Below, one piece after another: positions 1-7,046 of a DNA stretch of 46,463 nt; within the stretch, counting starts at the first letter, position 1; each line of letters opens with the position of its first letter. This DNA comes from JBAUHN01 sp049680295 (GTDB lineage Bacteria; Pseudomonadota; Alphaproteobacteria; Rhodobacterales; Rhodobacteraceae). The notes beneath the pieces were generated by a model. It had not been told where the DNA came from, did no database searches, and saw only the letters and a program-made list of their open reading frames with translations. Both the position numbers and the translations under genes were made by a program. Location of the stretch: contig JBAUHN010000275.1 in NCBI GenBank assembly GCA_049680295.1, positions 1 through 46,463 on the forward strand, written 5' to 3'.

Positions 1-450
1 GGCGATGACTATCCGATTTTTGATGATATTCGGAAATATGTCGTCGATACGGGCAAAGCCGCAGGTGCTGGCGATCAGGTTGGCACGGTGCTTTACAACC
101 GCGGTGTCTATGCTGCGATGTTGGCAGCCGAGGCGGCCAAGGACGCGCAAGAGGCCAATGGTGTGAAAGACATCACCGGTGGCATGATGCGCGACGCGAT
201 GGAGAACCTGAATATTACCGAAGAGCGGATGGCCTCATTGGGCATGCCGAACTTTGGTCCGGCGTTCCAGGTGTCTTGCGAAAACCATGGCGGGCCGGGT
301 CTGGTCGCTGTGGGTCAATGGGATGCAACTGCGAAAGAGTGGAGCCTGATATCGGACTTTAAACCGTCAGATATGGACGTCATTCAGCCTTTGATTGACG
401 AAGATTCCGCTGCGTTTGCGTCAGAAAACAACATCGAGCCTCAGTGCTAA
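1..450 (+). CDS. ABC transporter substrate-binding protein, C-terminal part (cut by window edge)
   Basis: The frame is open from base 1, so the gene begins upstream of the window; about 149 residues are visible. The fragment resembles the C-terminal lobe of periplasmic binding proteins of the branched-chain amino acid (LivJ/LivK) family. It has a helix rich in Ala, a stretch near AMENLNITEERMASLGM, and a closing segment reading VGQWDATAKEW, the usual 'variable plus tail' end of these proteins. The protein would deliver a solute to an inner-membrane Liv permease. A LivF-like ATPase gene follows after a GC-rich hairpin, and then an acyl-CoA-ligase-like gene. In roseobacters such neighbours often accompany uptake of carboxylic or aromatic acids rather than amino acids; that is inference. 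The substrate cannot be read from the fragment. Confidence 0.8.
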   Translation, partial: GDDYPIFDDIRKYVVDTGKAAGAGDQVGTVLYNRGVYAAMLAAEAAKDAQEANGVKDITGGMMRDAMENLNITEERMASLGMPNFGPAFQVSCENHGGPGLVAVGQWDATAKEWSLISDFKPSDMDVIQPLIDEDSAAFASENNIEPQC

Positions 451-463
451 CAGGTTCCTGTTT

Positions 464-490
464 CCGGCCGCTGCCATGCGCGGCGGCCGG
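464..490 (+). terminator. GC-rich hairpin between binding-protein and ATPase genes
   Basis: An 11-bp stem (arms 464-474 and 480-490, one G-T pair) closes a 5-nt loop. It sits just after the binding-protein stop codon. No T-run follows directly, only a later ATTTTTAG. It is therefore more likely a partial terminator or 3'-end-stabilising hairpin that raises binding-protein mRNA over the downstream ATPase than a full terminator. Confidence 0.5.
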
Positions 491-523
491 ATCATTTGAG
501 TATTTTTAGAAGGGTGAAACCTG

Positions 524-1348
524 ATGCTGGATTCCGCCACAAAGGTTGAAACGTTGCTAGAGGTCAACAACATCGAGGTGATCTACAATCATGTTATCCT
601 TGTGTTGAAAGGTGTCAGTCTGAATGTGCCAAAGGGCGGCATCACTGCGTTGCTGGGCGGAAACGGTGCGGGCAAAACCACGACTCTAAAGGCAATATCG
701 AACCTTTTGGCATCCGAGCGCGGCGAAGTGACCAAAGGATCCATTAAGTATCGCGGCAACGACGTGCACGGATCTGACCCTGCGGATATGGTCAAACGCG
801 GTGTGGTTCAGGTCATGGAAGGGCGCCATTGTTTTGAACACCTAACCGTCGAGGAAAACCTGCTGACCGGGGCCTATACCCGCACGGACGGCAAGGGGGC
901 AATCGCTGCCGATCTTGAGATGGTCTATGATTATTTCCCCCGCATTCGCGACCGGCGTAAAAGTCAGGCCGGGTATACCTCGGGCGGGGAACAGCAGATG
1001 TGTGCCATCGGGCGGGCCTTGATGAGCCGGCCTGAGACGATCCTGTTAGATGAGCCAAGCATGGGGCTGGCGCCGCAGTTGGTTGAGCAGATTTTCGAGA
1101 TCGTGAAGTCCGTGAACGAGAACGAAGGCGTGTCGTTTCTATTGGCCGAGCAGAATACCAATGTGGCCCTGCGGTTTGCGCATTACGGCTATATTCTGGA
1201 ATCGGGCCGTGTGGTGATGGACGGGCCTGCTGCGGAGTTGCGCGACAATCCGGATGTGAAGGAGTTTTATCTGGGCATGTCCGACGAGGGCCGAAAATCC
1301 TTTCGGGATGTGCGCAGTTACCGGCGCCGCAAGCGGTGGTTGAGCTGA
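524..1348 (+). CDS. Branched-chain-amino-acid-type ABC transporter ATP-binding protein (LivF-like)
   Basis: This 274-residue ATPase energises a Liv-type importer at the cytoplasmic face of the inner membrane. Visible motifs are Walker A GGNGAGKTT (about residues 44-52), a signature reading TSGGEQQ (Thr in place of the usual Leu), Walker B TILLDEPSMGL, and LAEQNTN as the switch region. The family usually ends near residue 240. Here a basic tail (RSYRRRKRWLS) extends it, which I recall from LivF-like proteins in acyl-CoA-ligase operons. The ATG at 524 has GAAGGGTGA just upstream. The binding-protein gene lies 74 bases upstream and a CoA-ligase-like gene starts 30 bases downstream, so the three are probably one operon. 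Substrate unknown. Confidence 0.9.
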   Translation: MLDSATKVETLLEVNNIEVIYNHVILVLKGVSLNVPKGGITALLGGNGAGKTTTLKAISNLLASERGEVTKGSIKYRGNDVHGSDPADMVKRGVVQVMEGRHCFEHLTVEENLLTGAYTRTDGKGAIAADLEMVYDYFPRIRDRRKSQAGYTSGGEQQMCAIGRALMSRPETILLDEPSMGLAPQLVEQIFEIVKSVNENEGVSFLLAEQNTNVALRFAHYGYILESGRVVMDGPAAELRDNPDVKEFYLGMSDEGRKSFRDVRSYRRRKRWLS

Positions 1349-1377
1349 CCGATGCTGGAATACCAGGGACAGCCCAC

Positions 1378-2601
1378 ATGAGTGGTTTTTTTGACGATCT
1401 TGAAACCCGCAGCGAAGACGCGCGGGGCGCAGATCTGGCGCGTGATTTGCCGCAGCAGATATTGCGCGCGCAAGGCGTGTCTGGTTATGGGGCTGCGTTA
1501 ACCGGGGTGGTGGCGTCGCAAATCACTGATCGGCACGCATTAGCCGGGCTGCCGGTATTGCGCAAATCCGATCTGGGGCAAGCGCAGGCCGCCTTTGCCC
1601 CTTTCGGTGGGTTCACCACGAAACCCGCAGCCGAGTTCAGCCATATTTTTCAATCACCCGGCCCGATTTACGAGCCGTCCAGTATGGCACATGACTGGTG
1701 GCGTATGGGGCGGTTTTTGCATGGGCTTGGCATTGGCAACGGCGATATCGTTCAAAACTGCTTTGGCTATCATTTGACGCCTGCGGGCATGATCTTTGAA
1801 TCCGGTGCGCATGCGGTCGGGGCAGCGGTGTTGCCTGCCGGAACTGGCCAGACCGAATTGCAGGTTATCGCGGCACGGGATGTGGGCACGACTGCCTATG
1901 CCGGAACGCCGGACTATCTAAAGGTCATTTTGGACAAGGCTGACCAGATGAGTGTGACCCTGGGGATCACCAAAGCGGCCGTAGGCGGCGGCGCAGTATT
2001 TCCGTCGTTGCGGGCGGAATATGCCGATCGAGGCATCACCTGTCTGCAATGTTATGCCACCGCTGACCTGGGCAACATCGCCTATGAAACCCCGGCGATG
2101 GAAGGCCTGATCATCGATGAACACGTGATCGTCGAGATTGTCACCCCCGGCACCGGCGATCCTGTTGCACCCGGCGAAGTTGGCGAGGTCATTGTAACCA
2201 CGCTGAACCCTGACTATCCGCTGATCCGCTTTGCCACCGGAGATTTAAGCGCTGTGATGCCCGGCACCAGCCCCTGCGGGCGAACCAATATGCGGATCAA
2301 GGGCTGGATGGGGCGCGCCGATCAGACCACCAAGATCAAAGGCATGTTTGTGCGCCCTGAACAGGTTGCAGCCCTTGTTGCGCGACATGACGAAGTTGGC
2401 AAAGCCCGCGTTATTGCCACCCGTCAGGGCGAACAGGATATGATGACCGTGCAGATCGAAAGCTTGGGCGGTGATGCGAACGCTTATGCAGACAGCGTGG
2501 TTTCGGCGCTCAAACTGAAAGGTAAGGTTGAGATCGTAGCCCCCGGATCGCTGCCAAAAGACGGGTTGGTGATTGAGGATCAGCGCAGCTACGACAAGTG
2601 A
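1378..2601 (+). CDS. Phenylacetate-CoA ligase-like AMP-forming acyl-CoA synthetase
   Basis: A 407-residue member of the ANL adenylate-forming superfamily, closest in layout to phenylacetate-CoA ligase (PaaK). Such enzymes activate a carboxylic acid to an acyl-AMP and transfer it to CoA. Visible cues are HDWWRMGRFLHGLG followed by QNCFGYHLTPAG (N-domain), the adenine-binding ATADLGNIAYE where PaaK has a Tyr-containing turn, the FATGDLS motif carrying the ribose-binding Asp, and KGMFVRPEQV at the C-domain. The ATG at 1378 is preferred over a GTG at 1336 because AGGGA lies about 8-10 bases upstream and the shorter form avoids overlapping the ATPase gene. Its position after Liv-type transport genes suggests it activates the imported acid. 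The substrate, possibly aromatic, is inferred only from family and context. Confidence 0.82.
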   Translation: MSGFFDDLETRSEDARGADLARDLPQQILRAQGVSGYGAALTGVVASQITDRHALAGLPVLRKSDLGQAQAAFAPFGGFTTKPAAEFSHIFQSPGPIYEPSSMAHDWWRMGRFLHGLGIGNGDIVQNCFGYHLTPAGMIFESGAHAVGAAVLPAGTGQTELQVIAARDVGTTAYAGTPDYLKVILDKADQMSVTLGITKAAVGGGAVFPSLRAEYADRGITCLQCYATADLGNIAYETPAMEGLIIDEHVIVEIVTPGTGDPVAPGEVGEVIVTTLNPDYPLIRFATGDLSAVMPGTSPCGRTNMRIKGWMGRADQTTKIKGMFVRPEQVAALVARHDEVGKARVIATRQGEQDMMTVQIESLGGDANAYADSVVSALKLKGKVEIVAPGSLPKDGLVIEDQRSYDK

Positions 2602-2618
2602 TTTTGCCTTCGGGCTGG

Positions 2619-2645
2619 CTATTCTGACTAAAACAGTCGAAATAG
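2619..2645 (+). promoter_or_regulatory. IscR-type / Iron-Rhodo-box-like operator upstream of iron permease
   Basis: A near-perfect 27-bp palindrome with core GACTAAAACAGTC and outer arms CTATT / AATAG. It fits the E. coli IscR type-1 consensus as I remember it (YYGACT-RWWWY-AGTCRR) and resembles the iron-responsive 'Iron-Rhodo-box' proposed for Rhodobacterales. A weak -35-like TTGCCT at 2604 with 17-bp spacing places the core over a -10 region, as expected of a repressor site. It precedes the ferric permease gene. Two related sites precede the ferric-binding protein gene. Confidence 0.65.
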
Positions 2646-2649
2646 AGGC

Positions 2650-4332
2650 ATGGGACAGCAAAACCTACATGCCAATAGGGCGTTTCGTCCCGCGACCAGC
2701 CGGGTATACAGCGATTTGCGCGGACTAAGAGCTGTTGCGATGATCGTTGCGGGCATTTGTCTGCTGCCGATGATTGCGGTTCTGGTGGCCGCGTTAAGCG
2801 GTGGAACCGAAACCATTGCACATCTGATGCAATCCGTGTTGCCGCGTTACGCGGGCACTACTCTGCTGCTGGTGATTTTGGTCTCGGCCGGCACGTTTGC
2901 GCTGGGGGTCGGGGCGGCCTGGCTGGTGACAATGACCCGGTTTCCCGGCGTAAAATTGTTTGAAATAGCACTTGTATTGCCACTGGCCTTTCCCGCCTAT
3001 GTGCTGGCCTACGCCTATACCCATGTGCTGGATCATCCCGGCATTGTGCAATCAACCTTGCGCGCTGTCATGGATTGGGGCCCACGCGACTATTGGTTTC
3101 CTGAAATCAGGTCGATCTGGGGGGCTGCGGCGATGCTGGTGTTGGTGCTATATCCTTACGTCTATCTGCTGGCGCGTGCAGCCTTTATCCAGCAAAGTGC
3201 CACAACCTTTCTGGCGGCTCGGGCGCTGGGCAATTCTGCATGGGTCGCGTTTTTCAAAGTCAGCTTGCCACTGGCCCGACCTGCCATCGCCGGGGGTGTT
3301 TTGCTGGCCGTGATGGAGACGATCGCAGATTTTGGCACCGTAGCCTATTTTGGCGTCCAGACCTTTGCTACCGGCATTTACACCAGTTGGTTTTCGCTGG
3401 CGGATCGTGCCGGCGCGGCGCAGCTAGCGCTTTGTCTGCTGAGCTTTGCCCTACTGCTGGCGATGTTGGAACGGGCCCAACGCGGGCGTGCAAAATACTA
3501 CGATCCGTCAAGACGCCAACAGCGGATGGCGCCTGCCAGACTGTATGGCGTGCGCGCTGCCCTGGCTGTTGTTCTCTGCGGTGTGCCGGTGCTTTTTGGC
3601 GCGGTGCTGCCAGTCATTGTCCTGATCAGCATGGGGCTGGGATCAGAACAGGACTTGCTGAGCACACGCTATCTGGGGTTCATTCGCAATTCGCTGACAC
3701 TGGCTACGGTTGCGGCGGTTTTGACGGTTCTGGCAGCGATCTGCGTTGGGTTTTTTCAGCGCTTGCGTCCGGGCCGTGTTGCGAGTCTTGCCGCCTACAT
3801 CTCGCGGTTGGGATATGCGGTGCCGGGCGGTGTGATCGCCGTGGGGTTACTGGTGCCATTTGCCGGTTTCGACAATGCCTTGGACGCTTGGATGCGCGCG
3901 AGGTTCGATATTTCAACCGGGCTGCTGATCACCGGGTCGATCTGGCTGCTTGTCGCGGCGTATCTGGTGCGCTTTTTGGCAGCAGCACTTGGCGCTTACG
4001 AGGGCGGGCAGATGATGGTGCCTGCCAATATGGACGCTGCAGCCCGGTCGCTGGGGCAAACCCCTGCCGGCACATTACGCCGAGTTCATTTGCCCATTCT
4101 TGCGCCCAGTCTTTTGACAGCGCTGCTGATCGTTTTTGTCGATGTGATGAAAGAATTGCCCGCAACACTGATCCTGCGACCGTTTAACTATGACACGCTT
4201 GCTGTGCAGGCCTACCGCCTGGCCTCGGATGAACGGCTGGAGGGGGCGGCGGTGCCCAGTCTTGTCATCGTTGCCATGGGTTTGCTGCCCGTCATTCTGA
4301 TCTGCAGACAAGTCGGCCGACGGCAAGGCTAG
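2650..4332 (+). CDS. Ferric iron ABC transporter permease (FbpB-type, two fused permease units)
   Basis: A 560-residue, highly hydrophobic protein with about twelve predicted membrane segments. It carries two copies of the ABC-permease EAA-loop: AARALGNSAWVAFFKVSLP in the first half and AARSLGQTPAGTLRRVHLP in the second. This fused-dimer layout is typical of FbpB/AfuB ferric-iron permeases, and residues such as FPAYVLAYAYTHVLDHPG and MKELPATLILRPFN match that family. It would move Fe3+ released by a periplasmic FbpA-like protein into the cytoplasm. The start is uncertain. The ATG at 2650 lies 4 bases after the operator with AGAGG almost touching it, whereas an in-frame ATG at 2740 has AAGAG at a normal distance. 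No FbpC ATPase gene is nearby, so the ATPase must be encoded elsewhere or shared. Confidence 0.88.
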   Translation: MGQQNLHANRAFRPATSRVYSDLRGLRAVAMIVAGICLLPMIAVLVAALSGGTETIAHLMQSVLPRYAGTTLLLVILVSAGTFALGVGAAWLVTMTRFPGVKLFEIALVLPLAFPAYVLAYAYTHVLDHPGIVQSTLRAVMDWGPRDYWFPEIRSIWGAAAMLVLVLYPYVYLLARAAFIQQSATTFLAARALGNSAWVAFFKVSLPLARPAIAGGVLLAVMETIADFGTVAYFGVQTFATGIYTSWFSLADRAGAAQLALCLLSFALLLAMLERAQRGRAKYYDPSRRQQRMAPARLYGVRAALAVVLCGVPVLFGAVLPVIVLISMGLGSEQDLLSTRYLGFIRNSLTLATVAAVLTVLAAICVGFFQRLRPGRVASLAAYISRLGYAVPGGVIAVGLLVPFAGFDNALDAWMRARFDISTGLLITGSIWLLVAAYLVRFLAAALGAYEGGQMMVPANMDAAARSLGQTPAGTLRRVHLPILAPSLLTALLIVFVDVMKELPATLILRPFNYDTLAVQAYRLASDERLEGAAVPSLVIVAMGLLPVILICRQVGRRQG

Positions 4333-4333
4333 G

Positions 4334-4891
4334 CTATGACTGACGCGTCGCGACTACGCGATCCCAGGCCGATTTTTCCAGCCGCCAGCACTGCCAGATA
4401 CCGCTTTTACCGCCCATGGTTAACGCCCCGTCATAGGCATGCACCGCACCAAGTTTTGCCGTCGCGCGTTGCGACCGGATATTGTTGAGGTTTATGTGCA
4501 GCCAAACCGTGTCCACAGTTTTGAAAGCATGCGCTAACATTAGCGATTTCATAGCAAAATTCGCCGCCCCGCCCCACCAGTCCTGACCCAAAAACGTATA
4601 GCCAATTGACACGCTACCGCTATGATCTGGTGCTGCGTAATAGCGCGAACAGCCGATGATTTGCTCGGTCGCCTGCTCAGAAACCACAAGCGTCGTGCCG
4701 CTGGCCAGCAACATGTCGAAATAGGGGTCGAATACAGGGCGTTCGTGACGGTCTTTGGCAGGGTGACCTGCCCAAACCGCCGGGTTTGACGCCACATCGT
4801 ATAGGCCAGCGCGATCCGCCTCGCACAGAGGCCGCAGGCTCAGAGTGTCGCCCATTAAAATGGGCTGCGGGTCGAAATTTGCAGGCAGCAT
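4334..4891 (-). CDS. GNAT family N-acetyltransferase (RimJ/RimL-like)
   Basis: A 185-residue protein with the layout of RimJ/RimL-type GNAT enzymes, which transfer an acetyl group from acetyl-CoA to an amine. Visible are the N-terminal strand TLSLRPLCEADRAGLYDVASN, the region IGYTFLGQDWWGGAAN that replaces the strict pyrophosphate-binding loop, and LHINLNNIRSQRATAKLGA, which is the classic 'N-x-x-S-x-x-x-x-x-K-L-G' C-terminal motif. It is encoded on the minus strand, its stop codon 1 base from the permease stop. It therefore lies tail-to-tail with the permease and downstream of the ferric-binding protein gene, beyond a terminator-like hairpin. The acceptor substrate is unknown. Confidence 0.85.
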   Translation of the reverse strand: MLPANFDPQPILMGDTLSLRPLCEADRAGLYDVASNPAVWAGHPAKDRHERPVFDPYFDMLLASGTTLVVSEQATEQIIGCSRYYAAPDHSGSVSIGYTFLGQDWWGGAANFAMKSLMLAHAFKTVDTVWLHINLNNIRSQRATAKLGAVHAYDGALTMGGKSGIWQCWRLEKSAWDRVVATRQS

Positions 4892-4911
4892 GGCCTAATC
4901 ATCCCAAAGCA

Positions 4912-4938
4912 AAAGGCGGCCCGATCCGGCCCGCCTTT
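4912..4938 (-). terminator. Rho-independent terminator after ferric-binding protein gene
   Basis: An 8-bp outer stem (AAAGGCGG / CCGCCTTT), extended by 3 more pairs past one mismatch. Read on the minus strand it is followed by TTTTGCTTT. It lies between the binding-protein stop and the GNAT start and should end the binding-protein transcript. Confidence 0.65.
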
Positions 4939-4978
4939 ACTATGATCACTATGATCTGGGACGTCTACCGGATCCGGG

Positions 4979-5989
4979 TTATTCCCAGCCCACGTCGTTA
5001 AATATTTTCTGGGCCTTTCCGATGTTCTTGGCCACTTCGGACAGGTCGATGTCATCAGGTTTAAAGAACCCAAGCGATGCCACTGAGGGCGACAATCCGA
5101 CACCCGGAACAGCCGGATATTCATCATTTCCCGCCGAGAAATATTTTTGGGCCTGATCGGCGGTAAGGTATTCCAGAAATTTCACCGCATTGTCAAAGTT
5201 CGGCGCATAGGCCGCGACGGCTGCTCCTGACAGGTTCATATGCGCGCCATGTCCACCCTGATCCGGAAATACCCAGCTGATTTTGTCGATCTCAGCGCTG
5301 ACACCGTCCACGTCTGTCCGGATAGCGCGGGCAAAGTAATAGGTGTTTGAGACCGATACATCACATTTGCCCGACACCAGCCCGCGCAATTGATCGGTAT
5401 CGCCACCCTGAGGCGCACGCGCCATATTTGCGACCACGCCTGCGGCCCACTCTTTTGCGGCCTCTTCACCCTCATGGGTGATGATTGCGGCCAGCAAAGT
5501 TTGATTATACGCGTTAGATGAGGACCGGATGCAAATTTGCCCCTTATAGGTCGGGTCCGCAAGATCCTGATAGGTCTGCGGCGGTGTCTTTACAGTTTCG
5601 GCATTGTAAAAAATGATCCGCGCACGCTGTGACAGACCGAACCATTGATTGTCATTGTCCTGCAAATAACCTGGCACGCGGGTTTCAAGAACCGGGCTGG
5701 CGATTGCCTGTAGCAGCCCCATATCCTTTGCGCGCGCCAATCGGGATGTATCAACGGTCAGCAACACATCTGCCGGGCTGTTGGCGCCTTCAGCGTTCAT
5801 CCGGGCCAGCAATTCATCTGCTTTGCCTTCGATCCGGTTGATGGTGATACCCGTGGCTTCGGTGAAATCAGAATAAAGCCGCTCATCCGTATCATAGTGA
5901 CGCGACGAATAAAGGTTCAGTTCTTCACTCGCTATGGCGGGCAAGGTGGTCAGGGCCAGCAAGGCAAGCGCGGGTTTGGTCGGTGTCAT
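4979..5989 (-). CDS. Ferric iron ABC transporter substrate-binding protein (FbpA/FutA-like)
   Basis: A 336-residue periplasmic protein with an N-terminal signal peptide (ALALLALTTLPAIASE, cleavage near residue 20). The mature start ELNLYSSRHYDTDERLY is the usual opening of FutA/FbpA iron-binding proteins and includes a candidate Fe ligand Tyr. The late motif SNTYYFAR carries the paired Tyr that coordinate Fe3+ in this family. It would capture periplasmic ferric iron and pass it to the FbpB-type permease encoded at 2650-4332. The start has GGAAAA about 8 bases upstream. Two IscR-like palindromes lie 30-105 bases upstream, suggesting iron- or Fe-S-dependent control. The gene is a separate transcription unit from the permease and faces it. 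Confidence 0.9.
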   Translation of the reverse strand: MTPTKPALALLALTTLPAIASEELNLYSSRHYDTDERLYSDFTEATGITINRIEGKADELLARMNAEGANSPADVLLTVDTSRLARAKDMGLLQAIASPVLETRVPGYLQDNDNQWFGLSQRARIIFYNAETVKTPPQTYQDLADPTYKGQICIRSSSNAYNQTLLAAIITHEGEEAAKEWAAGVVANMARAPQGGDTDQLRGLVSGKCDVSVSNTYYFARAIRTDVDGVSAEIDKISWVFPDQGGHGAHMNLSGAAVAAYAPNFDNAVKFLEYLTADQAQKYFSAGNDEYPAVPGVGLSPSVASLGFFKPDDIDLSEVAKNIGKAQKIFNDVGWE

Positions 5990-6022
5990 GTCTTTTTCCG
6001 GTCTGGTTTCAGGATTCGGGCC

Positions 6023-6049
6023 TATACCCGACTAAAACTATCAGAAACA
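6023..6049 (-). promoter_or_regulatory. IscR-like operator, promoter-proximal site (imperfect)
   Basis: The left half-site GACTAAAAC (6030-6038) is identical to that of the site at 2619-2645. The right half reads TATCAG instead of AGTCGA. It lies about 40 bases before the ferric-binding protein start, where it could overlap the promoter. Confidence 0.45.
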
Positions 6050-6075
6050 TATTCCGACGCTGTTCGCAAGAAGTT

Positions 6076-6093
6076 CTTGAGTATTTTAGTCAG
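6076..6093 (-). promoter_or_regulatory. IscR-like operator, promoter-distal site
   Basis: Read on the minus strand it is CTGACTAAAATACTCAAG. That is GACT-AAAAT-ACTC, with one mismatch from a perfect GACT/AGTC dyad. As at the permease gene, TTGCCT abuts the site on its upstream side. It lies about 90 bases before the ferric-binding protein start. Confidence 0.5.
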
Positions 6094-6116
6094 GCAATGC
6101 CTTCGCTATTGTTGCC

Positions 6117-6992
6117 CTACGCCGGGTCACCAATTTTGTCCTGCGTCTGCGTGACGAAATCGCCGGCGTGATGGCGTTCATGCAATTGCGTTTCAGGGTC
6201 GCCAAAGGTGCGGTTGACCATTCTGCCGCGTTGCACGGCCGGCCGCGCATCTATGGCTTTGGCCCAGCGCATGACATGCGTATAGCTGTCCACGTCAAGA
6301 AATTCGGCTGCACCGTAAAGACGCCCCAAAACCAACTGCCCATACCACGACCAAATCGCGATATCCGCAATCGTATAGTCACCACCTGCAACAAAGTCAT
6401 GGGTGCTAAGATTCTGATCCAAAACATCTAATTGGCGCTTTACCTCCATCGTGAAGCGGTTGATCGGATATTCATACTTTTCCGGGGCATAGGCATAGAA
6501 ATGGCCAAACCCACCGCCCAGATAAGGCGCACTGCCCATTTGCCAGAACAACCACGACAGGCATTCCGTGCGCGCCGCAGGGTCATTGGGCAGAAACGCT
6601 CCAAATTTTTCGGCCAAATACAGCAAGATCGCACCGCTCTCGAATACGCGTTGCGGAACCTTGCCGGACCGGTCCATCAGAGCCGGGATTTTTGAGTTCG
6701 GATTGACGTCAACAAAACCACTGCCAAACTGATCCCCGTCGCCGATCTTGATCAGCCACGCGTCATATTCCGCACCCTCAATGCCAAGCGCCAGCAGCTC
6801 TTCAAGCAGGACCGTGACCTTGACGCCATTCGGTGTCGCCAACGAATAAAGCTGCAGCGGTTGGTGACCCACAGGCAAGTCTTTGTCCTGCATCGCCCCG
6901 GCAATGGGCCGGTTGATGCTGGCAAATCGCCCCCCGCTTTCGCTGTCCCAGGTCCAGACGTCAGGCGGCGTGTAATCAGGCTGATCGGTCAT
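6117..6992 (-). CDS. yghU: Glutathione S-transferase family protein, YghU type
   Basis: A 291-residue protein matching the YghU/YfcG class of bacterial glutathione transferases, which reduce disulfides with glutathione in the cytoplasm. The thioredoxin-like N domain holds LYSLATPNGVKVTVLLEE, with the conserved Thr/Asn pair that contacts the glutathione sulfur, then DQFGSGFVDVNPNSKIPAL with the cis-Pro, then FESGAILLYLAEKFG with the Glu-Ser that binds the gamma-glutamyl group. The all-helical C domain follows (DYTIADIAIWSWYG). The long N-terminal extension before the first strand is normal for YghU. It is a single gene between the iron-transport genes and gyrB, with a minus-strand start 54 bases after gyrB. 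The symbol reflects class membership rather than proven orthology. Confidence 0.85.
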   Translation of the reverse strand: MTDQPDYTPPDVWTWDSESGGRFASINRPIAGAMQDKDLPVGHQPLQLYSLATPNGVKVTVLLEELLALGIEGAEYDAWLIKIGDGDQFGSGFVDVNPNSKIPALMDRSGKVPQRVFESGAILLYLAEKFGAFLPNDPAARTECLSWLFWQMGSAPYLGGGFGHFYAYAPEKYEYPINRFTMEVKRQLDVLDQNLSTHDFVAGGDYTIADIAIWSWYGQLVLGRLYGAAEFLDVDSYTHVMRWAKAIDARPAVQRGRMVNRTFGDPETQLHERHHAGDFVTQTQDKIGDPA

Positions 6993-7046
6993 AATGCTAT
7001 CCTCAGGTTTGTCCGCGTTGCGCCACTTGCGCCGTGGTGAAATCGC

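Noticed and set aside
3240..4187. 315-codon plus-strand frame inside the ferric permease gene
   Set aside because: Out-of-frame shadow, Cys/Arg-rich, while the overlapping frame encodes two permease EAA loops.
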